A stretch of 64,000 bases of DNA from NCBI GenBank assembly GCA_965659845.1, contig CBFHXS010000001.1, positions 26,048-90,047 on the forward strand. Reading direction: 5' to 3'. Made by a program: the position numbers and the translations under genes. This document shows positions 28,522-37,662 of this stretch, in pieces. Each line of letters opens with the position of its first letter. The stretch's first letter is position 1. Under the pieces are notes generated by a model. That model made no database searches. It was not told the DNA's origin and worked only from the letters and a program-made list of their open reading frames with translations. The DNA is from Brumimicrobium sp965659845. Lineage in GTDB: Bacteria; Bacteroidota; Bacteroidia; Flavobacteriales_D; Crocinitomicaceae.

Positions 28522-30372
28522 CTATTTAACAATCGGCAATACAATCCGACTGCTTCCAAACACGGAGTGATTTGCTCTTTCAAAATCTTCGTATTCTGCC
28601 TCGTAAATACTCTCTACCCATTTTTGAGGGTTAATATCAAACAATGGAAACATAGAGCTTTGAACCTGGATCATTATGCGGTGTCCTGGCTTGAATGTAT
28701 GCTGAACGTCAAGAAGAGGGACATTTACTAATGTTTTCTCATTTTTCTCAAATGCTTTTCCTTCTTCGAAGGTCTCACGATATCTTCCACGGATATATCC
28801 CAAACGCACAAGCTTCTGATAACCATTCATTTTCACCCCCTCAGCATCTGTTTCTTGCGGAACTCTGTCCATTGGGAGAACATCTATAATTTTTACATAC
28901 AGGTCGGCATCTTCATGGTCGGTTGCAAAGTCAATAAGCGCCTGGATTTTTCCTGAAACCTTCATTTCTTCTGTTAAAACTCTAGAGGTAAATGTCAGAA
29001 CATCAGGACGTTTGGACGCAAAACGCTGATCATCATTCATGTAATGTTTAGGTGCCATTCTGTGAAAGTTGTTTCCTTCAATGAATGGAACCGGGCTATT
29101 TGGGTCTGATACGAAGCTTAGCATCCCTTCATGCTTGTCCTGCATTAGAGTCCGGTCTGCACCTAAATAGAAGGTTATGCTATCCTTAGCTCTTTCAAAT
29201 GGATTCGAGTTAAACTCTTCCCATTCGTGCGTACCCATATCCCATACGCGAGCTTCAAAACTTGGAGCAGTTCCTCTTTCTTTTAAGTGAAACTCGAAAT
29301 AAGGAAACTCTATTTCTCTTTGAAACCGCTCTGATACACTATCACCATAGAAAATATTCCCCATAGTATATTGACCTTCTCTTCTTTTGTTGTGACCGTG
29401 AGACCATGGACCTATAACAACTTGAGGCTTGATCTGTGGAGCAACTTTCTTTAATTTTTGATACGAATTCAAAATGCCATAGAGGTTTTGCTCATCATTC
29501 CATCCACCAACTACCATTACATGACACTTTGCACTATCCAAATAACTGATCCAGTCTCTTTTTTGTCTAAACTCGTCATAGTCTGGGTGGGCTTTCATCT
29601 GCTGCCAAAAGATATTCTCCGGATGTAGCATTTGCTCCATTGTCTTTACTGCTCTCTGCGACCTAAAAAACTCATAATAATCTTCCGTCAACTCGTTTTT
29701 AGGGTCAACAATATAGGGTGCTTCAAATTTAACAGTATGCCCAACCTTTGAGGGGTTAGGCATCGCTACTCCGAAATAGTCCAATACGGGTAAATAGTTT
29801 AAGGCAAATAACCCGTACCTATTAAAATCTTCAAAATAGAAGTTTGTTACAGGAGCCATAGGCATTACTGCTTTTAAGTTTGGGTGACCTGAAGTACTCG
29901 CCAATAACGCTGTATGTCCCAAGTACGAATTTCCATACTGACCGATATTTCCATTGAATTTCTTTAGGTTTTTCGTTAACCACTCATAGGTGTCATAAGA
30001 ATCAGTAACCTCATCCGTTTTCTCTTTGTCAAAGAATGAATAGGGCGGTTTTGTGTTTTCAAAAGTTCCCTCGCTCATGTATCGACCGCGCATGTCTTGG
30101 AAGACAAAAATATATCCTGATTCTACAAGGTGTGGGTTATGTGAAATAGATTTCATCAACTCTTCTCCGTACGGTGCACAACTGTATGGTGTTCGCTTGA
30201 TAATTACAGGTAGATCTTCTTTGATTTTTTTAGGCTGATAAATGGAAGTAAAGAGCTTTACACCATCACGCATTTCTATGTATACTTCTTTCTTCACGTA
30301 ATCATCCTGGCTATATTGAGCGCCAAGCATAAAACAAAGGAGAAGAGTCAATAATGTAAGAGCAACCTTCAT
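28522..30372 (-). CDS. CocE/NonD family alpha/beta hydrolase, exported
   Basis: 616 residues. A signal peptide (cleavage after LGA) is followed by an X-Pro dipeptidyl-peptidase/CocE-type catalytic domain. The nucleophile is the Ser in GNSYLG, the acid is probably the Asp in GGWNDEQNLYG, and the His is in GPWSHG. The C-terminal jelly-roll domain (about 400-616) carries LLDVQHTFKPGHRIMIQVQSS. Family members cleave esters or amides, such as cocaine esterase, or acyl-amino acid esters. The natural substrate is unknown, and the signal peptide makes peptide or ester scavenging in the periplasm likely. Confidence 0.88.
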   Translation of the reverse strand: MKVALTLLTLLLCFMLGAQYSQDDYVKKEVYIEMRDGVKLFTSIYQPKKIKEDLPVIIKRTPYSCAPYGEELMKSISHNPHLVESGYIFVFQDMRGRYMSEGTFENTKPPYSFFDKEKTDEVTDSYDTYEWLTKNLKKFNGNIGQYGNSYLGHTALLASTSGHPNLKAVMPMAPVTNFYFEDFNRYGLFALNYLPVLDYFGVAMPNPSKVGHTVKFEAPYIVDPKNELTEDYYEFFRSQRAVKTMEQMLHPENIFWQQMKAHPDYDEFRQKRDWISYLDSAKCHVMVVGGWNDEQNLYGILNSYQKLKKVAPQIKPQVVIGPWSHGHNKRREGQYTMGNIFYGDSVSERFQREIEFPYFEFHLKERGTAPSFEARVWDMGTHEWEEFNSNPFERAKDSITFYLGADRTLMQDKHEGMLSFVSDPNSPVPFIEGNNFHRMAPKHYMNDDQRFASKRPDVLTFTSRVLTEEMKVSGKIQALIDFATDHEDADLYVKIIDVLPMDRVPQETDAEGVKMNGYQKLVRLGYIRGRYRETFEEGKAFEKNEKTLVNVPLLDVQHTFKPGHRIMIQVQSSMFPLFDINPQKWVESIYEAEYEDFERANHSVFGSSRIVLPIVK

Positions 30373-30519
30373 AATACAGCTTTATTTGAAGTGTGAATAT
30401 AAGCATCTTTGATGTTTTGACTAACGTGTCTTCGACATTGACTTTACCTCAAAAACATATAACATACTGATGTCTACTATTGTAAATGGCTTATATTCGT
30501 ACTATAAAATGCGTTTTTA

Positions 30520-31008
30520 ATGAGAATTCTTACGGTAATTTCAGCCTTTATTATTTTCTCCTCTCTTTATTCTCAAGAAGATAAGGAGCGATCGATTTAC
30601 TTCGAGGCCGGAGGAAGTGGAGGACTTGGGTCAATAAATTATGAAGCCTCAATCTTAAAAAGCTTGTCTACAGAAACTATGAACTACACATGGCGTGCTG
30701 GACTTAGTTTTGCTCCCATAGACAAAAACAACGGTACGGGAATCGTTTTTCCAATAATGATCAACAGTTTAATTGGCGCTTCTAATCACAGGTTGGAAAT
30801 TGGAGTTGGACAAGGGTTTACCGTTACGACAAGAGGAAGTTTCTTTACTATGACAACCGCTGTGATTGGGTATCGCTTTGACGCAAAGAACAGCCCTCTT
30901 TTCTTTCGTGCAACGTATACTCCCTTGATATCGTACTTGATAGACTTTCAAGTTCAACAATGGGGAGGCCTGAGTATAGGCTACACTATTAAATCCAAAG
31001 GCAAATGA
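30520..31008 (+). CDS. Small outer membrane beta-barrel-like protein
   Basis: 162 residues: signal peptide (cleavage after YSQ) and about eight amphipathic strands, starting IYFEAGGSGGLGSINYE and ending LSIGYTIKSKGK. This is the size of an OmpX/OmpW-like eight-strand barrel. I see no motif that tells its function. Its stop overlaps the ATG of the next gene by four bases (ATGA), so the two are translationally coupled. Confidence 0.65.
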   Translation: MRILTVISAFIIFSSLYSQEDKERSIYFEAGGSGGLGSINYEASILKSLSTETMNYTWRAGLSFAPIDKNNGTGIVFPIMINSLIGASNHRLEIGVGQGFTVTTRGSFFTMTTAVIGYRFDAKNSPLFFRATYTPLISYLIDFQVQQWGGLSIGYTIKSKGK

Positions 31009-31766
31009 GAACAGTGTTAAAAATAGCCTTTGTTTTTCTGCTTTTTACTTGTGACAAGAAGAAGGTTTTTGATGGTATAGATTTTTACCAAGACGGCTTT
31101 GAAACCTACTCTTCATACGATAACCTACTCATTGACGATGATATCAACTGGTCCTTTAATCAAATTACACGAGACGCTAATAACATTAGTCTGGTTGATG
31201 ATTTTTCTCACTCTGGAAATTATTCATTGCGTTTTTATGCGGAACCATCATCAGATGAAGGTGCTTCTAAAGCAAGTATTGCTAAACAAAACTTTGCCTT
31301 TTGGGAGGGTGAAACGGTGCGCTTATCTGCATGGTATTACATTGAAGGAGAGCAAGGTCTTCAGTGGTTATTCATTATGGATTTAGAAGAACGCACCCCT
31401 ATTGGTGCGGGTCCAGGTATGCGATTAGCAATTGTAGATGATCAGCTGCTTGTAGAACACAAGTATAATGAACCCAACATAACACAACCCGAAGGAAGCG
31501 GTATCGCTTTCCCTCGAGATGAATGGGTACATGTTGAATGGGAAGTTTCATTATCGCAAAAAGATAACGGATCTGTGCGTGTATGGCAAAACGGTCAACT
31601 CATTATTTCTAGAGATAATCATCGCACTTTGCCAAGTGACTTTCTCTATTTTCAACAGGGTACAAAAGGCCAATATTCCAGTTGTGAAATTGGAATAACC
31701 GCTAATTCATCAGAAAACCCTTGTACTTTATGGGTTGATGATGTACGGTTCGAAAAGGTTGATTAA
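31005..31766 (+). CDS. Lipoprotein with concanavalin A-like/polysaccharide lyase-type fold
   Basis: 253 residues. A short signal ends in LFTC, so Cys16 is a plausible lipidation site. The mature part reads like a heparin lyase I-type or LamG jelly roll: GYETYSS-like opening (DGFETYSSYDNL), GNYSLRFYAEPS, GETVRLSAWYYIEG, DEWVHVEWEVSLS and a final LWVDDVRFE. That pattern is shared by polysaccharide lyases of this fold and by non-catalytic sugar-binding modules, so enzymatic activity is uncertain. It is coupled to the small barrel gene before it. Confidence 0.65.
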   Translation: MRTVLKIAFVFLLFTCDKKKVFDGIDFYQDGFETYSSYDNLLIDDDINWSFNQITRDANNISLVDDFSHSGNYSLRFYAEPSSDEGASKASIAKQNFAFWEGETVRLSAWYYIEGEQGLQWLFIMDLEERTPIGAGPGMRLAIVDDQLLVEHKYNEPNITQPEGSGIAFPRDEWVHVEWEVSLSQKDNGSVRVWQNGQLIISRDNHRTLPSDFLYFQQGTKGQYSSCEIGITANSSENPCTLWVDDVRFEKVD

Positions 31767-31870
31767 TATCGCTTATTCCTGAAGTATCTGTTTTCATTCT
31801 TTTGAGAAATAAAACATTTCATTTTTCTTACCTTATAGTTTTTTTCTATTAAAACATAGAATAAATTGTT

Positions 31871-31900
31871 AAACCAAATAGTTGGTTTGGTGTAAATTTG
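31871..31900 (+). promoter_or_regulatory. Predicted katG promoter with dyad operator
   Basis: TAAATTTG (31893-31900) matches the TAnnTTTG -7 element. Directly before it is a perfect 7-bp inverted repeat, AAACCAA-ATAG-TTGGTTT (31871-31888), in the spacer between -33 and -7. That is where a repressor or peroxide sensor could block RNA polymerase. A TTG at 31866 is 24 bases away, too far for a good -33. The regulator is unknown. Confidence 0.5.
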
Positions 31901-31929
31901 TATTCATGAATATTAAACTCTAAATACAG

Positions 31930-34260
31930 ATGAAAAAAATAGTAGTATTAACAAGTATGATGATGTCTGCAGCTATATATGGTCAGGATGTTGCAGAAGG
32001 TTCGGGAAAGTGTCCTTTTGGATTTGGCTCGGAAAATAGTCAGACTGAAGCGAAAGGATCAATAACATTAAATGTTGAGGATACGACTAAAAACGAGATG
32101 CCCATTGATCATCATGTTATTGGAATGGGAAAAACCAATCAAGAGTGGTGGCCAAACAGTTTGAACCTTAATGTTCTTAGACAACATTCTGAGTTATCGA
32201 ACCCTTTAGGTGAGGATTTCAATTACGTTGAAGCGTTTAAAGACTTAAATTACGAAGCGCTCAAAGAAGATTTGCGAAAATTAATGACCGACTCTCAGGA
32301 CTGGTGGCCAGCTGACTACGGAAATTATGGTCCATTTTTTATTCGTATGGCTTGGCACAGTGCTGGAACATATCGGACTGGTGATGGAAGAGGCGGTTCA
32401 CGTTCTGGAATGCAACGTTTCGCACCTATCAATAGTTGGCCAGATAATGCAAACTTAGATAAAGCGCGTCGTTTGCTTTGGCCAATCAAACAAAAATATG
32501 GAAACAAGATTTCATGGGCCGACCTAATGATATTGACTGGTAATGTTGCCCTTGAATCAATGGGGTTTAAAACTTTTGGCTACTCTGGCGGTCGTGTAGA
32601 TGTATGGCAACCAAATGAAAGTGTTTATTGGGGGCCCGAAGAAAAATGGTTAGGCGACCAACGTTATTCTGGTGATAGAGAGCTCGAACGACCCCTAGCG
32701 GCTGTTCAAATGGGGCTTATTTATGTAAACCCTGAAGGTCCTAATGGTAATCCAGACCCGAAAGCAGCAGCTTTTGACATTCGTGAAACATTTGGTAGGA
32801 TGGGGATGAACGATGAAGAAACAGTTGCGCTTATTGCCGGGGGGCATACTTTCGGAAAAACTCACGGTGCTGGAGATGCTTCTCACATCGGCCCTGAACC
32901 TGAAGCAGCTGGAATCGAGCAGCAAGGTCTAGGCTGGAAAAGTGACTATAAATCTGGTAAAGGGGAGGACGCAATAACATCCGGTTTAGAGGTAACATGG
33001 ACTGCAACACCAACAAAGTGGAGTCATGGGTTCTTCAAAAGTCTTTTTGAAAACGAGTGGGAGCTAACCAAAAGTCCTGCTGGAGCTCATCAATGGGTAG
33101 CTAAAAACCCTGAGGTAATGGTTCCTCATGCATTCGACTCTACAAAAATGTTAAAGCCAACGATGCTTACAACAGATCTCTCCTTGCGTTTTGACCCTAT
33201 TTATGAGAAAATATCTCGTAGATTTTTAGAAAACCCAGAAGAGTTTGAAGATGCATTTGCCCGTGCGTGGTTTAAACTTACGCACAGAGATATGGGGCCA
33301 AAATCAAGCTATTTAGGACCAGAAGTTCCTAAAGAAAAACTAATTTGGCAAGATCCTATTCCTGATGTAAATCACAAACTTGTTAGTCAAAAAGATATTG
33401 AGAAACTAAAGAACATGCTATTAGACTCTGATCTATCCTTAAACGATATGGTTACAACAGCATGGGCTTCTGCTTCAACATACAGAGGTTCCGACAGGAG
33501 AGGTGGTGCTAACGGCGCCCATATTCAATTAGAGCCAATGCGAAGCTGGGAAGTAAATAACCCAAAGCGATTAAATCGTGTATTAACTCAATTAGAGAAA
33601 ATACAAACCGAATTTAACACATCTGTAAAGAAAGAGGGAAAAAAGATCTCAATGGCTGACTTGATTGTTCTCGCTGGATCAACGGGTATTGAAAAGGCGG
33701 CAAAGAATACAGGGGTAGATGTTAAGGTACCTTTCACTCCTGGTAGAATGGATGCAGAGCAAGAGCAAACAGATGTTGAAGGTTTGGCTGTGCTTGAGCC
33801 AATGGCAGATGGTTTTAGAAACTACTTAAAAACAAAGTATACTGTTTCTACTGAAGAACTTTTAGTTGATAAAGCTCAGTTGTTAACTCTTACTGCTCCA
33901 GAAATGACTGTACTAGTAGGTGGAATGCGATCACTAGGAGCAAACTATGATGATTCTGACATGGGTACTTTTAATACGAATGAAAATGAATTAAATAATG
34001 ACTTTTTTGTAAAGCTTCTTGACATGAATGTTGTTTGGGAAGCTACAGACGAAAGCAAAGAAGTATTTGTTGGAAAAAACAGAGAAACGGGAGAGGAGGT
34101 CTTTCAAGCTTCACGTGCAGACCTAATTTTTGGATCCAACTCTGAACTGAGAGCACTTGCTGAAGTTTACGCTCAAAGTGATAATAAACAGCGTTTTATA
34201 GAAGACTTTGTTAATGCCTGGGTTAAAGTAATGATGCTTGATAGGTTTGATGTAAATTAA
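31930..34260 (+). CDS. katG: Catalase-peroxidase KatG, with signal peptide
   Basis: 776 residues. KatG decomposes H2O2 and has broad peroxidase activity. The heme pocket is complete: distal R139, W142 and H143 in RMAWHSAGTYR, and proximal H306 in GGHTFGKTH. The crosslinked Trp-Tyr-Met trio is W142-Y265-M291, with spacing close to that of the Mycobacterium enzyme. Two peroxidase-like halves span about 75-425 and 450-776. The protein begins with a hydrophobic signal-like segment (MKKIVVLTSMMMSAAIYGQ) before the usual KCPFG start, so export to the periplasm is predicted, as in KatP-type enzymes. It has its own promoter and terminator. Confidence 0.97.
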   Translation: MKKIVVLTSMMMSAAIYGQDVAEGSGKCPFGFGSENSQTEAKGSITLNVEDTTKNEMPIDHHVIGMGKTNQEWWPNSLNLNVLRQHSELSNPLGEDFNYVEAFKDLNYEALKEDLRKLMTDSQDWWPADYGNYGPFFIRMAWHSAGTYRTGDGRGGSRSGMQRFAPINSWPDNANLDKARRLLWPIKQKYGNKISWADLMILTGNVALESMGFKTFGYSGGRVDVWQPNESVYWGPEEKWLGDQRYSGDRELERPLAAVQMGLIYVNPEGPNGNPDPKAAAFDIRETFGRMGMNDEETVALIAGGHTFGKTHGAGDASHIGPEPEAAGIEQQGLGWKSDYKSGKGEDAITSGLEVTWTATPTKWSHGFFKSLFENEWELTKSPAGAHQWVAKNPEVMVPHAFDSTKMLKPTMLTTDLSLRFDPIYEKISRRFLENPEEFEDAFARAWFKLTHRDMGPKSSYLGPEVPKEKLIWQDPIPDVNHKLVSQKDIEKLKNMLLDSDLSLNDMVTTAWASASTYRGSDRRGGANGAHIQLEPMRSWEVNNPKRLNRVLTQLEKIQTEFNTSVKKEGKKISMADLIVLAGSTGIEKAAKNTGVDVKVPFTPGRMDAEQEQTDVEGLAVLEPMADGFRNYLKTKYTVSTEELLVDKAQLLTLTAPEMTVLVGGMRSLGANYDDSDMGTFNTNENELNNDFFVKLLDMNVVWEATDESKEVFVGKNRETGEEVFQASRADLIFGSNSELRALAEVYAQSDNKQRFIEDFVNAWVKVMMLDRFDVN

Positions 34261-34282
34261 AAAATCCATATTCTTCGATAAC

Positions 34283-34317
34283 AAAAAAGTGTGGTTATGT
34301 ATACCACACTTTTTTTA
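34283..34317 (+). terminator. Intrinsic terminator of katG
   Basis: AAAAAGTGTGGT (34284-34295), a seven-base loop and ACCACACTTTTTTT form a hairpin running into the T tract, 23 bases after the katG stop. Confidence 0.88.
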
Positions 34318-34376
34318 TGCCTTATAGTTGCTAGTGAATTTCATTTTGAATCAATCACTTTCTTATCTTTACGTTC

Positions 34377-35498
34377 ATGAGCTCTAAGCGCATTATTGTT
34401 TCTGTTACGAACGACCTTTACACGGACCAACGTGTACATAAGGTTTGCTCATTCCTTCACAATAATGGTTATAATGTTCTTTTAGTAGGAAGACGATTAC
34501 CTGAGAGTAAGGTACTCAATGATCGTGCTTATGCGACTCACCGTATGAAGCTTCTGTTTAAGAAAGGCGCTCTTTTTTATGCGTTTTTTAACTTGAGACT
34601 CTTTCTTTTTTTGTTGTTTAAGAGAAGTGACCTTCTTCTTAGTAATGATCTAGATACGTTGTTAGCCAATCGCATTGTAAGTAAACTCAAAAGAAACAAA
34701 TTGGTATATGACTCACATGAGTTGTTTACCGAGGTTCCTGAATTAACTTCTCGGCCAAAGGTGAGAAAAGTATGGCTATCCATAGAAAAACGCATTTTTC
34801 CGAAGCTAAAGAGCGTCTATACGGTTAATCAGTCGATTGCCAAAATTTATGAAGAGCGATACGGGGTAAATGTTGGTGTAGTGCGAAACGTTTCACGTAA
34901 ATGGGAGCCTACAAACATCAAGTCAAAAGCTGACCTTTCAATTGCTGAGGACAAGAAAATGATCATTCTTCAGGGTTCAGGAATTAATATTGATCGTGGG
35001 GGAGAAGAGGCTGTTGAATCTATGCAGTGGGTTAAAAACGCGATTTTATATATTGTAGGTGGAGGAGATGTTATCAATCAATTGAAGGAGATGGTCAAGA
35101 CTAAAAGTTTATCTGATAAAGTCATTTTTATTGATCGTATTCCGTATGATGAAATGATGAACTATACCTATCATGCTGACCTTGGTTTGACTTTAGATAA
35201 AGACACTAACCCAAACTATAGATTTTCTCTACCAAATAAAGTTTTTGATTACATTCATGCGGGAACCCCTGTTTTAAGTTCAGACCTCGTTGAAATCAAA
35301 AGGGTTATTGACAAACACAATGTTGGAGCAACTCTTAAAGAATACAGTTCAAAATCAATTGCGAGTGAGATAAACAAGATATTCGAAAAACCAGAGTCTC
35401 TAAAACAGATGAAAGAGAACTGTATTTCTGCATCAGAAGCGGAATGCTGGGAAAACGAACAAGAAAAACTATCACGATATTTTCCTTCTGTTCGTTAA
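34377..35498 (+). CDS. Glycosyltransferase family 4-like protein
   Basis: 373 residues with a GT-B outline. The N-terminal half opens RIIVSVTNDLYTDQRVHKVCSFL, the acceptor-side loop of many flavobacterial GT4 enzymes, and has YDSHELFTEVPEL. The C-terminal half (about 190-373) holds QGSGINIDRGGEEAVESM, the donor-binding GLTLDKDTNPNYRFSLPNKVFDYIHAGTP region with the family Glu replaced in this alignment, and LKEYSS. It should transfer a nucleotide-activated sugar to a cell-surface glycan. No other glycan genes are adjacent, so the pathway is unknown. Confidence 0.82.
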   Translation: MSSKRIIVSVTNDLYTDQRVHKVCSFLHNNGYNVLLVGRRLPESKVLNDRAYATHRMKLLFKKGALFYAFFNLRLFLFLLFKRSDLLLSNDLDTLLANRIVSKLKRNKLVYDSHELFTEVPELTSRPKVRKVWLSIEKRIFPKLKSVYTVNQSIAKIYEERYGVNVGVVRNVSRKWEPTNIKSKADLSIAEDKKMIILQGSGINIDRGGEEAVESMQWVKNAILYIVGGGDVINQLKEMVKTKSLSDKVIFIDRIPYDEMMNYTYHADLGLTLDKDTNPNYRFSLPNKVFDYIHAGTPVLSSDLVEIKRVIDKHNVGATLKEYSSKSIASEINKIFEKPESLKQMKENCISASEAECWENEQEKLSRYFPSVR

Positions 35499-35552
35499 AC
35501 TTTTAAATCGTTGGTGTGTTTTCTACACTAGAAACTAACGCTTTGTTATACG

Positions 35553-35579
35553 TTGGTTTACCTTGATATATTACATTTG
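35553..35579 (+). promoter_or_regulatory. Possible ispG promoter
   Basis: TTG (35553-35555), 16 bases, TACATTTG (35572-35579), which matches the -7 consensus but has a slightly short spacer. Transcription would begin close to the ATG at 35599. Confidence 0.35.
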
Positions 35580-35598
35580 TTAGACAAACTAGAAAGTC

Positions 35599-37509
35599 AT
35601 GAAATACTGCAATGATCCCTATAATCGCTCTCGATTTCAAACGAGAGAAGTTCCTGTTGGAAATATTGGAATAGGAGGGAAGAACCCTATACGAATTCAG
35701 TCCATGACTACAGCGGACACAATGGACACGCAAAAATCCGTTGCAGAATCTAAACGAATGATAGATGTTGGTTGTGAACTTGTTCGACTTACCGCACCAT
35801 CTAAGAAAGACGCAGAAAACCTGGCTAATATTAAAGCTGCGTTAGTAAAAGAAGGGTACAACACTCCGCTCGTTGCAGATATTCATTTTACACCAAATGC
35901 TGCTGAGATTGCAGCAGGAATAGTAGAGAAAGTGCGTGTTAACCCCGGAAATTACGCTGATAAAAAGAAGTTTGAAGAAATAGAGTATACCGACGAATCC
36001 TATCGTTCTGAACTGGACCGTATAGAAGAAAAATTCACTCCTTTAGTCCAGCTTTGTAAGGAAAATGGTACTGCCATGCGTATTGGTACAAACCATGGTT
36101 CTCTATCAGATCGAATATTAAGCAGATATGGCGATACTCCTGAAGGAATGGTTGAGTCCGCTATGGAATTTATTCAGATTTGTCGAAAACATGATTTTCA
36201 CAACCTCGTTATATCTATGAAGGCTAGTAATACACTCGTGATGGTTCAGGCCTATCGCTTTTTGGTTGCTAGAATGATAGAAGAAGGTATGAACTATCCA
36301 TTACATCTCGGTGTAACTGAGGCTGGTGATGGAGAAGACGGTAGAATAAAGTCTGCGGTGGGAATTGGAACGTTATTAGAAGATGGTCTTGGAGACACTG
36401 TGCGTGTTTCTTTGACAGAAGCCCCAGAAGCGGAAATTCCTGTCGCTCAAAAACTAGTCGCTCAATATATAGATCAGGAACCTCCAGTTTCTCTTCCTGA
36501 AAACTTGGATACACCTTACGATCCTTTCGAACATAAACGAAGGCATTCTGTTGAAATTCAGAATATTGGCGAAGGAAACGCCCCCGTTGTTGTAGCTGAT
36601 GTGTCTGACAATGAGAGCGTTACACCCGCTCACTTCTTCGGTTTCGGCTATAACTATTCTAAAAATTTAGATAAATGGTCAACTCAAGATCTGGCAGCAG
36701 ATTTTGTTTTTACCGGTGACCATAACATTGATTTCGAGGTGCCGGGAATGTTGGGAGTTGTAATGAATATAGATAATTGGAAAAAGAATGCTTATAAACG
36801 AGAACATTTTTACCCAATTTACGAGTCAATTCCAGAGCGAGGGTTTGCGCACAAAAAACTCAACTTTTTGAAATGGGATCCAACGAACCTTGATGTTCAG
36901 GCCCTGCACTTCTTGAGGGACGTTGTTCTCGTCGTTGAAAGTTCTGCAAGCAACTATGTTCAAGTTATGCGCCACTTTTACAGAGCTTTAGTTTTGAAAA
37001 ATATAGATCTCCCTGTAATACTTAAAAACACAACGAATACAGGGGATACGGAATCATTTCAACTTTGGCAATCTACAAAACTCGGAGCATTATTAGTAGA
37101 TGGTTTTGGCGATGGAGTTTGGTTATCTAACAAGACACGTATTGCTCCTCAAATCATAAACGCAACATCGTTCGGTATTCTACAAGCAACACGTACGCGA
37201 ATATCTAAAACAGAATACATTTCTTGTCCATCATGCGGAAGAACCTTATTTGATCTTCAAGAGACCACCGCTAAAATTCGAAAACACACCTCCCATTTAA
37301 AAGGTGTAAAAATCGGAATTATGGGTTGTATTGTGAACGGTCCTGGAGAAATGGCGGATGCAGATTATGGTTATGTAGGAACGCGCCCTGGAAAAATTCA
37401 CCTGTATAAGGAAAAGACTGTAGTACGTAAAAATGTTCCTGAAGAGGAAGCAGTGGGGGCACTTATCGATCTTATCAAAGAGAATGGTGATTGGAATGAA
37501 CCGAAATAG
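35599..37509 (+). CDS. ispG: 4-hydroxy-3-methylbut-2-enyl diphosphate synthase IspG (long type)
   Basis: 636 residues. IspG makes HMBPP from MEcPP in the MEP isoprenoid pathway using a 4Fe-4S cluster. The N-terminal TIM barrel begins SRFQTREVPVGNIGIGG-(K)NPIRIQSMTTADT. The cluster ligands are visible as C543 and C546 (SCPSCGRT) and C577, with E584 (MGCIVNGPGEM). The normal bacterial enzyme is about 370 residues. This one carries the extra central A* domain (about 270-520) found in plants, chlamydiae and Bacteroidota, so its length is ordinary for the phylum. Confidence 0.96.
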   Translation: MKYCNDPYNRSRFQTREVPVGNIGIGGKNPIRIQSMTTADTMDTQKSVAESKRMIDVGCELVRLTAPSKKDAENLANIKAALVKEGYNTPLVADIHFTPNAAEIAAGIVEKVRVNPGNYADKKKFEEIEYTDESYRSELDRIEEKFTPLVQLCKENGTAMRIGTNHGSLSDRILSRYGDTPEGMVESAMEFIQICRKHDFHNLVISMKASNTLVMVQAYRFLVARMIEEGMNYPLHLGVTEAGDGEDGRIKSAVGIGTLLEDGLGDTVRVSLTEAPEAEIPVAQKLVAQYIDQEPPVSLPENLDTPYDPFEHKRRHSVEIQNIGEGNAPVVVADVSDNESVTPAHFFGFGYNYSKNLDKWSTQDLAADFVFTGDHNIDFEVPGMLGVVMNIDNWKKNAYKREHFYPIYESIPERGFAHKKLNFLKWDPTNLDVQALHFLRDVVLVVESSASNYVQVMRHFYRALVLKNIDLPVILKNTTNTGDTESFQLWQSTKLGALLVDGFGDGVWLSNKTRIAPQIINATSFGILQATRTRISKTEYISCPSCGRTLFDLQETTAKIRKHTSHLKGVKIGIMGCIVNGPGEMADADYGYVGTRPGKIHLYKEKTVVRKNVPEEEAVGALIDLIKENGDWNEPK

Positions 37510-37662
37510 TAAAAACTAAGTTTTTTGTTAAATATTTCACTTCGGTTTTTTAAGGTTCATTAAAATTCTGACGTATATATCGTCACACAACCTAATACTG
37601 CTTAAATAACACCTTAAAATGCCTAATTGATATAATCTAAACTTTTTAACCCGCTGTAAGAA

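Noticed and set aside
34110..34125. TTCACGTGCAG inside katG as a parS variant
   Set aside because: The CACGTG core is present but both outer arms fail the consensus; it is ordinary coding sequence.
35599..37509. IspG of 636 residues as an unusual insertion
   Set aside because: The extra A* domain is normal for Bacteroidota, chlamydiae and plants.
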